Shown here one piece after another: positions 35,886 through 44,683 of a stretch of DNA of 44,683 nt. Source of the DNA: Bacteroidota bacterium (GTDB lineage Bacteria > Bacteroidota > Bacteroidia > Chitinophagales > Saprospiraceae). The first letter of the stretch is position 1; each line of letters opens with the position of its first letter. The notes under the pieces are model-generated. The model was not told where the DNA came from, made no database searches, and worked only from the letters and a program-made list of their open reading frames with translations. Made by a program: the position numbers and the translations under genes. The stretch spans positions 1 through 44,683 of the forward strand of contig JACRAN010000255.1 of assembly GCA_016234735.1 (NCBI GenBank). The letters are read 5' to 3'.

Positions 35886-36835
35886 CTGATGGAGGTTCTA
35901 CGTTTGACGTTATCCGAATCAAACTTTACCCAATATTCCAATGGCTTTTGAGCGACACATTCCAAACGTTGAATTGACCATTCAAGATACTGTGGCGACA
36001 GGTCGCAACCCAACCATTTTCGCTGCAATTGTTCTGAACAAACTGCCGTCGTACCAGCGCCATTGAATGGGTCGAGCACGAGGTCGCCTGGGTTGGAGGA
36101 GGCAAGTATGATTTTGCGCAGCAACTCTTCCGGTTTTTGTGTTGGGTGCGGCGTTTTTTCGTTCATGCCGTTACAAGTGGTCGGAATTTCGATGACATCC
36201 TTGGGTTTTGCGCCATTGGGGTGGGGTTCCCATGTATCGTTGCTGCGTTTCCCATTCCCGTACTGGCTCGTTTCCGCTTGCGGGTGAACGGGGTATTTCA
36301 AAGTGTGGTTTCCATAAGGTATGCGCACATCGTCTGTATTGAAGACGAACTGCTTCGACTTGCGGAAATGTAGGATGCTTTCATGCGAGCGCCCCCAATC
36401 GTTGCCGAGGTTCCCCTTGTTTTTATAGTGCCAGATTATCCACCGGACGCTCTTGAAATACTGCATGGCGGGCGCTTGCAAATCGGCTAATATTTCGGAG
36501 AAACCGCAAATATACATTGTGCCTGTTGGCTTCAACAACCGGGCAGCTTCTACAATCCATTTGACAGACCAATCCACATATTCTTGGTGCGAGTCAAAAT
36601 CGTCCCAATCTGCCTTCTTGATATTGTAAGGCGGGTCGGCAAAAACCAAGTCCACCGAGGCTGTTTCCAGCGTTTTCATCCATTCGATGGAATCACCCGC
36701 CCATAATTGGCCGTTCTTGTGCGCATAGGCCAATTGCGGTTTTTGCGGCGAAAAGCTTGTTTCGTCAATATCGAATTTCTCCCCGTTCAGCACCTCGTCT
36801 GCGAAAAGTAGGCCGCCTTGTTCTTGCGTTTTCAT
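35882..36835 (-). CDS. N6-adenine DNA methyltransferase (type II R-M)
   Basis: 317 residues from ATG 36835; a TTG six codons earlier is open too. A beta-class enzyme: motif IV DPPYNIKKADWDDF comes first (about 67-80), then a target-recognition region, PHPTQKPEELLRKII, and AdoMet motif I DPFNGAGTTA (about 255-264). DPPY marks an adenine-N6 methylase. It lies 34 bases after the uvrA stop and is directly coupled to the endonuclease gene. Recognition sequence cannot be deduced by eye. Confidence 0.9.
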   Translation of the reverse strand: MKTQEQGGLLFADEVLNGEKFDIDETSFSPQKPQLAYAHKNGQLWAGDSIEWMKTLETASVDLVFADPPYNIKKADWDDFDSHQEYVDWSVKWIVEAARLLKPTGTMYICGFSEILADLQAPAMQYFKSVRWIIWHYKNKGNLGNDWGRSHESILHFRKSKQFVFNTDDVRIPYGNHTLKYPVHPQAETSQYGNGKRSNDTWEPHPNGAKPKDVIEIPTTCNGMNEKTPHPTQKPEELLRKIILASSNPGDLVLDPFNGAGTTAVCSEQLQRKWLGCDLSPQYLEWSIQRLECVAQKPLEYWVKFDSDNVKRRTSIR

Positions 36836-36869
36836 GGATTGTAGTTTTGACAAATGTCGGGAAAATATT

Positions 36870-39749
<2,880 letters not shown>

Positions 39750-39828
39750 GAAAAACTGGGTTTGCCGTGATTGAAAAATTAGCGGAAATCCGGCATGTAC
39801 GTTCGGGCGGAAAGGGTGCGAAGGTAGG

Positions 39829-39836
39829 AATTCAGT
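39829..39836 (-). promoter_or_regulatory. -7-like box (TACCTTCG) for uvrA
   Basis: The minus strand reads TACCTTCG about 80 bases before the uvrA start, one mismatch from TAnnTTTG. Confidence 0.35.
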
Positions 39837-39966
39837 AGCAAATTTTTGATAGCCATCAACTTCGGGCAGCTACATCATTGCCAAAAGTCAAACGCACACT
39901 GATTTGTTACATCAACTGGCTTGGTTGAATCTTTGCGCTGAAAAAAGGAGCAATAATTCCCCCCAC

Positions 39967-41082
39967 TCAATTACTCAACATCACCGGCATCACCAGCATC
40001 AGGATTTCCTCGCCCTCGGTCGCTTCCACGGGCAGCAGGATGCCTGCACGGGAGGGGGTGGAGAGTTCCAGTTTCACTTCGTCGGCTTCGAGCACACCGA
40101 GCATTTCCACCAGGAATTTGGCATTGAAACCGATGGTGAGCGGGTTTCCGTCGTAGGTGCAGGAAAGCTGTTCGTTGGCTTCATTGCTGAAATCGAGGTC
40201 TTGCGCCGACACGGTCAGGCTGTCCGGCGAGATGTCGAGGATGACCTGGTTGGTCGTTTTGTTGGCGTAGATGGCGATGCGCTTGAGCGAGCTTTGCAGG
40301 TCGGAGCGCTTGATGGCCAGTGTGTTCGGATTGTCCACCGGAATGACGGCGTTGTAGTCCGGGTAGCGGGCATCGATGAGGCGGCAGACGATGTGCGTAT
40401 TGCCGAAGGTGAAAAAAGCGTTGGCCTTGTCGAACGACATCTTCACGTCGGCCTCGGCGGGCAGTGCGTTTTTCAGGAGGTTGAGCGCCTTTTTCGGGAT
40501 GATGAACGAGGTGGCCACTTCGCCGGAAATACCGCTGAAAGTGTAGCGCACCAGCTTGTGCGCATCGGTGGCCACGAAGGTCAGTTTGTTGAAATCCAGC
40601 GTGACGTACACGCCGGTCATGGCCGGGCGCAGTTCGTCGTTGCTGGTAGCGAACAGCGTTTTGTTGATGGCCTTCACGAGCGTGGCAGCGGGTATGTTCA
40701 CCGAATCGACCCGTTCCGAGTCGGGGATGCGGGGATAGTCCTGCCCGTTTTCACCGGCCAGCCGGTACTTGCCGTAGGCCGAGGTGATGGTGATGCCGAA
40801 CGTTTCGTCGTCCACGGCGATGGTGATGGGCTGGTCGGGGAGCGCTTTCAGTGTGTCCAGCAAAATCTTGGCGGGGATGGCCACCGACCCGTCACCGTCG
40901 GACATGACTTCCACCTGGTTGGTGATGGAAGTTTCGAGGTCGGTGGCAGCGATGGTCAGCAGGTTTTTTTTGATGGAAAACAAAAAATCGTCGAGGATGG
41001 GCAACACCGGGCTGGTGGCGATGGCACCGCTGGCAATTTGCAACTGCTTAAGTAATTCGGAGGAGGAAACGCTGAATTTCAT
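39967..41082 (-). CDS. dnaN: DNA polymerase III beta sliding clamp
   Basis: Ring-shaped processivity clamp of the replicative polymerase. 371 residues with the three-fold domain plan. The N-terminus MKFSVSSSELLKQLQIASGAI and IPAKILLDTLKALPD mark domain I. Domain II has RPAMTGVYVTLDFNKLTFVATDAHKL, and the C-terminus ends EGEEILMLVMPVMLS, close to the usual MPMR-type ending. dnaA and recF are not adjacent, as is common in Bacteroidota. A TACTTTTG box is about 30 bases upstream. Confidence 0.96.
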   Translation of the reverse strand: MKFSVSSSELLKQLQIASGAIATSPVLPILDDFLFSIKKNLLTIAATDLETSITNQVEVMSDGDGSVAIPAKILLDTLKALPDQPITIAVDDETFGITITSAYGKYRLAGENGQDYPRIPDSERVDSVNIPAATLVKAINKTLFATSNDELRPAMTGVYVTLDFNKLTFVATDAHKLVRYTFSGISGEVATSFIIPKKALNLLKNALPAEADVKMSFDKANAFFTFGNTHIVCRLIDARYPDYNAVIPVDNPNTLAIKRSDLQSSLKRIAIYANKTTNQVILDISPDSLTVSAQDLDFSNEANEQLSCTYDGNPLTIGFNAKFLVEMLGVLEADEVKLELSTPSRAGILLPVEATEGEEILMLVMPVMLSN

Positions 41083-41110
41083 AAAACGCTTTGATTATGT
41101 TGTGTTTCCG

Positions 41111-41118
41111 CAAAAGTA
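41111..41118 (-). promoter_or_regulatory. Bacteroidota -7 box (TACTTTTG) for dnaN
   Basis: The minus strand reads TACTTTTG, an exact TAnnTTTG match, about 29 bases before the dnaN start. Confidence 0.5.
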
Positions 41119-41212
41119 AACTTTGATATAGAAAAGCAGGTAAAAATAATCAACACATTGTGGATAAAGTAGCGGTCAAAAGCGACCGCCCGTCTTGTTT
41201 TTTAAAAAACGC

Positions 41213-41220
41213 TACCTTTC
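41213..41220 (+). promoter_or_regulatory. -7-like box (TACCTTTC) for the lamin-tail gene
   Basis: On the plus strand TACCTTTC lies 19 bases before the ATG at 41239, so the leader would be very short. Confidence 0.4.
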
Positions 41221-41238
41221 GCACAAAACAAACCGACC

Positions 41239-43878
41239 ATGCTGCCTGCGAACCGTTTTTTGAACGCGGCGAAAGGTGCTTTCCTTGTTCCGCTCCTCTT
41301 TTTGGCCCATTACGCATCCGCCCAGGTGCAGGACAACTTCTCCGACGGCGACCTCACCGCCAGCCCTGCCTGGCTCGGCGATGCCGCCAATTTCCAGGTG
41401 AACACTTCGCTCGAACTCCAACTCAACGCCCCCGATGCCGGAACCTCCGCGCTCTACGCCCCTACCGCCATCACCGACAGCGCCGTGTGGGAACTCTACT
41501 TCCGCCTCGGTTTCGACCCCTCCAACGCCAACCGGCTGCGCATCTACCTGCAATCCGACTCCGAAAACCTGCTGACCGGCAGCGGCTACTACCTGCTCGC
41601 CGGGGCCGACGGCAGTGCTGACGCCATCCAACTCTATCGGCAGGACGCAGGCACGGCCATGCTGCTGGCCTCCGCTTCGACAGGCGGCGTGGCCGTTTCG
41701 CCGGAGGTGCGGCTGCGGGTGACACGGGAAGTCGGTAGCCTGTGGAAGCTCTCGGCGGACTACACGGGCGGGCAAAATTTTGCGCCGCAATTTGAGACAA
41801 CCGATGCCACCTACGGCGCAGGCGGCCAGTTTTTCGGCTTCCACTGCACCTACACGGCCACCCGGCGGGACAAATTTTTCTTCGACGACATCAACGTGGC
41901 GCCCCTGCTGCCCGACACCGAACCGCCGCTGCTGCTCTCCGCCACGCCCGTTTCGGCCACCGAAGTGGATGTTTTTTTCAATGAAAACCTCGATGAAACC
42001 ACCGCCACTGACCCCGCCAATTTCGCCTTCGACAACGGCATCGGGCAGCCCGCCGCCGCTTTTTTGGACGGGGTGAACAAAACGCTCGTGCATCTCCCGT
42101 TAGCCTTGCCGTTGCAAAACCTGACAGATTACACACTGACAATCAATGGGTTAAGCGACCTGAGCGGCAATATTGCGCCAGCGCAAACCACCGATTTCAC
42201 TTACGTCGAAGTGGCGCAGGCAGCGGTGTACGATATTTTAATCAACGAAATCATGGCCGACCCCACGCCCGCCGTGGCACTGAAGGAGGTCGAGTTCATT
42301 GAACTTTTCAACCGCAGCGGCAAGGTCATCGACCTCACCGGGTTTGGTTTTTCGAGCGGCAGTACGCCGCAGGTTTTTCCGGCGTTTCAAATGTTGCCCG
42401 GCAGCTACCTCCTCGTCTGCGACGGCTCCGATGTGGATTCTTTGGCTGCCTTCGGCAACGTGCTGGCGCTGCCCACCTTCCCCGCCCTCACCAACGACGG
42501 CGACGACCTCACGCTGACCGATGCCTCCGGCAACGCCGTCCATTACGTGCGCTACTCGCTCGACAGCTACCGGGATGCCCAAAAACAGGACGGCGGCTGG
42601 ACGCTCGAACTCGTGAACCCGCTCGCTCCCTGCGAGGGCGAAGCAAACTGGCGGGCCAGCGTGAACCTGCTTGGCGGCACGCCCGGCCAGCCGAATTCCG
42701 TGCTGTCAGCCGTGCCCGACAACACGGTGCCAGAACTGCTGAGGGTCTTCGCCAGCCCCGCTTCGCCCTCCGAGGTGCAGCTTTTTTTCAACGAGGCGCT
42801 CGACCCGGCGGTTGCCGAAACCCCGGCGAGCTACACCATCAACGAAATTGGCATTGCGTCAGCGAGCCTGTTGCCGCCGGGCAACGATGCGGTGCTGCTC
42901 CAATTGGCAACGCCGCTGGAGCCGAGCAAAATTTACGAGGTCAGGCTGAAGGCGCTGTCCGACTGCATCGGCAACCTGCTGACCAACTCCGGCTCGGCAT
43001 CGTTCGCTCTGCCCGAACCGATTCAACCGATGGACCTGGTGGTGAATGAAATCCTGTTCAACCCCGCCACCGGCGGCGCTGATTTTGTGGAGGTTTTCAA
43101 CCGCTCGGCCAAGATTTTCAACCTCGGCGACCTCGTCATCGGCAACCTGCGGGTGGGCATCGATACAACGACGGCGGACGTGAAAATTGACCGGCTCATT
43201 TTCCCCGGCGAGTACGCTGTTTTCACCGAAGACCCCGGCGACATCCTCAGCCGCTACACAGTTCAGAATGATGAAGCGCTGATTTTCAACGATTTACCTT
43301 CGTTCAATGACGATGCCGGGAACGTGACCATCTTCCGGGCAGGCACGGCCGAGGCCGTCATCATCGATGCTTTCGACTACTCGGAGGACTTCCACCACCC
43401 CCTGCTCGACGACCCGGAGGGGGTGTCGTTGGAGCGCCTCAGCCCTGCCAGCCTCACGCAAAACCCGGCCAACTGGCACTCCGCTGCCGCCGCTGCCGGA
43501 TGGGCCACGCCGACGTATAAAAATTCTCAATTCTTTGAAAACCAGGGAGTTGTGGATGATTTTTTTGAAATACCAGAGCCGACTTTCTCCCCGGATGGCG
43601 ATGGCTACAAGGATTTTTTGACCATCCATTACGAAGTGGATCAACCCGGCTACGCTGCCAAAGTCAAAATCTTTGACTCGGAAGGCAGGCCGGTGAAAAC
43701 GCTGGCGAACAACGAGTTGCTCTCGACGGAGGGCTTCCTGCGCTGGGACGGCGACACGGACGACGGGGCGAAGGCAAGAATCGGGATTTACGTGATTTGG
43801 CTGGAACTTTTCAACCCGGACGGAACGGTGCGGGAGTTCAAGAAGACCTGCGTGGTGGCGGGACGATTGGGAAATTGA
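41239..43878 (+). CDS. Secreted lamin-tail-domain protein, FlgD-like C-terminus
   Basis: 879 residues with an N-terminal signal (FLVPLLFLAHYASAQ). An N-terminal beta domain (about 27-225) is followed by two repeats of the pair Ig-like plus lamin-tail domain. Ig-like copies: LLLSATPVSATEVDVFFNENL and LLRVFASPASPSEVQLFFNEAL. Lamin-tail copies: ILINEIMADPTP with VEFIELFNRS, and LVVNEILFNPATGG with DFVEVFNRS. The C-terminus FSPDGDGYKDFLTI, VKIFDSEGRPVKTL and LRWDGDTDDG is an FlgD-like Ig domain, as found on type IX exported proteins. It is likely a surface protein; no catalytic motif is seen. The gene ends in a heptameric repeat. Confidence 0.87.
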   Translation: MLPANRFLNAAKGAFLVPLLFLAHYASAQVQDNFSDGDLTASPAWLGDAANFQVNTSLELQLNAPDAGTSALYAPTAITDSAVWELYFRLGFDPSNANRLRIYLQSDSENLLTGSGYYLLAGADGSADAIQLYRQDAGTAMLLASASTGGVAVSPEVRLRVTREVGSLWKLSADYTGGQNFAPQFETTDATYGAGGQFFGFHCTYTATRRDKFFFDDINVAPLLPDTEPPLLLSATPVSATEVDVFFNENLDETTATDPANFAFDNGIGQPAAAFLDGVNKTLVHLPLALPLQNLTDYTLTINGLSDLSGNIAPAQTTDFTYVEVAQAAVYDILINEIMADPTPAVALKEVEFIELFNRSGKVIDLTGFGFSSGSTPQVFPAFQMLPGSYLLVCDGSDVDSLAAFGNVLALPTFPALTNDGDDLTLTDASGNAVHYVRYSLDSYRDAQKQDGGWTLELVNPLAPCEGEANWRASVNLLGGTPGQPNSVLSAVPDNTVPELLRVFASPASPSEVQLFFNEALDPAVAETPASYTINEIGIASASLLPPGNDAVLLQLATPLEPSKIYEVRLKALSDCIGNLLTNSGSASFALPEPIQPMDLVVNEILFNPATGGADFVEVFNRSAKIFNLGDLVIGNLRVGIDTTTADVKIDRLIFPGEYAVFTEDPGDILSRYTVQNDEALIFNDLPSFNDDAGNVTIFRAGTAEAVIIDAFDYSEDFHHPLLDDPEGVSLERLSPASLTQNPANWHSAAAAAGWATPTYKNSQFFENQGVVDDFFEIPEPTFSPDGDGYKDFLTIHYEVDQPGYAAKVKIFDSEGRPVKTLANNELLSTEGFLRWDGDTDDGAKARIGIYVIWLELFNPDGTVREFKKTCVVAGRLGN

Positions 43879-43896
43879 GCAATTTTGAAATTGGGT
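43865..43896. repeat. Short heptameric array at the lamin-tail gene stop
   Basis: GATTGGG, AAATTGA and GCAATTT, then TGAAATTGGG. It is degenerate but of the same word family as arrays in aroB, uvrA and 16604-16691. Confidence 0.45.
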
Positions 43897-44250
43897 CATC
43901 GTCAAAAAAACAAAAAGCGGCGCTGCATTGCAGTCACCGCTTTTCCCAACTCCGGGCAGATGTTCGGCCTTTCATTTGGGAATGTGAAAAGGCGTGTTTC
44001 TTTTTTGTGAGACCAGTTTTTTTATCCGTGAGACCAAATCATAAATACGGTTCAAAGATGCAGGGTGTTTTCGGGAGGCGTACACCCCGTTTTCAAAAGA
44101 CTGTGACGTTAAACTTCGTTAAGTCTCGGTTAAAAAGCCTTAAATAGCTGGCACTTCCCCTCAAAAGGTGTTTAAATTTTCCGCCGGATTGCATAGGGGT
44201 CGGCATTCCGGCCCGGCATCTGAATTTCACAAAACATCTAAAGTTACTTT
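43879..44250. other. 372-base gap before the lipoprotein gene
   Basis: Besides the terminator there is a weaker hairpin at 44063-44087 (GGGTGT/ACACCC) followed by CGTTTTC, and two GTGAGACCA copies near 44009 and 44031. No coding frame is supported. The promoter of the downstream lipoprotein gene was not located. Confidence 0.35.
43912..43944 (+). terminator. Hairpin terminator after the lamin-tail gene
   Basis: AAAAGCGG and CCGCTTTT form an 8-bp stem with T residues at the end, 33 bases after the stop codon. Confidence 0.65.
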
Positions 44251-44683
44251 ATGAAAACACAGCATCTGGTTGTCATGGCCGTTCTCGGCCTCACGTTGCT
44301 CAGTTCTTGCAGCAACAAACTCAGTTACTTCACGCAGGACCTCCAGGAACGCTACCGCTGGAGAGACGATGAACTGAAAAAAATCCAGTTTTACGTCTCA
44401 CAGGACATTGTGCTGAAGCGGGAACTAACCGGCGGCTCCACGGACATCGTTTCGGGGAAAATCAAAATCGAAGACGGTCGGCAAATCGAGGAAGTTGTCA
44501 TCCGCAAAGGCACCCCCGGCGCTTTTCTTTTCAGTCCGAAGGACGAGCGTTTCGCCATTGGCTTCGAGGAAGGCAGTGAGCGCTACCTCATTTTTGGGCC
44601 AAGCCCCAAGTACAGTGACCGCTTCGTGCTGCTGGCCTCCGATTGGGACAAGCGCACCGGCAGCGTTACCTACGACAACAAAA
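44251..44683 (+). CDS. Lipoprotein of unknown function (partial)
   Basis: The frame opens at ATG 44251 and runs to the right edge, about 144 residues. The N-terminus MKTQHLVVMAVLGLTLLSSC is a lipoprotein signal with lipobox LSSC. Downstream, FTQDLQERYRWRDDELKKIQFYVSQDIVLKREL and GSERYLIFGPSPKYSDRFVLLASDWDKRTG suggest a soluble beta-rich domain. I do not recognise a named family. It is probably an envelope lipoprotein facing the periplasm or surface. Confidence 0.75.
   Translation, partial: MKTQHLVVMAVLGLTLLSSCSNKLSYFTQDLQERYRWRDDELKKIQFYVSQDIVLKRELTGGSTDIVSGKIKIEDGRQIEEVVIRKGTPGAFLFSPKDERFAIGFEEGSERYLIFGPSPKYSDRFVLLASDWDKRTGSVTYDNK

Overview
The window looks like a chromosomal segment of a Bacteroidota bacterium, most likely of the Saprospiraceae/Lewinella kind; this placement is inference from gene content. 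It carries PKD-repeat and lamin-tail surface proteins, an FlgD-like C-terminal domain of the sort seen on type IX secretion cargo, lipoproteins, a DUF1080 hydrolase, DUF151/BFN and C1-peptidase/DUF4384 proteins. TAnnTTTG-type -7 boxes recur upstream of genes in place of sigma70 hexamers. No rRNA, tRNA, CRISPR array, transposase or phage gene was recognised.

Layout: 1-3397 (-) is the N-terminal part of a large secreted choice-of-anchor-B/PKD protein running off the left edge. Next come aroB (-) and a divergent kmo (+). 6180-8166 (-) is an MjaI-like restriction-modification pair whose N4-cytosine methyltransferase carries a degenerate nuclease-like tail. 8217-14708 (-) is a housekeeping block: lspA, 2-oxoacid dehydrogenase E2, pcm, accC, accB, efp, fabH. 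nadD (+) is followed by a broken 3-methyladenine glycosylase gene. 15958-21007 (-) groups a GMC oxidoreductase and its small subunit, a RidA protein, a Gfo/Idh/MocA oxidoreductase and a DUF1080 lipoprotein, a set that fits 3-keto-glycoside metabolism. A metallophosphoesterase follows.

23078-29134 holds glyA, scpA, smpB, two small conserved proteins, a LysE-family exporter and rpoN, ended by a strong terminator. 29249-30407 is an AT-richer two-gene insert (ClpP/SppA-fold protease plus an unknown small protein) with a palindrome at its promoter. Then come acyl-CoA carboxylase beta, a bifunctional-nuclease/UVR protein, a membrane-anchored papain-like protease, a second restriction-modification pair, uvrA, dnaN, a secreted lamin-tail protein and the start of a lipoprotein gene.

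The most distinctive feature is a family of short repeats with 7-bp period at about sixteen places. Most lie between genes, often as two arrays in opposite orientation able to form a hairpin. Several enter reading frames: aroB (between metal-ligand histidines), the E2 linker, the uvrA N-terminus and the glyA C-terminus. They resemble the heptameric STRR sequences of cyanobacteria in form, but the words differ from place to place.
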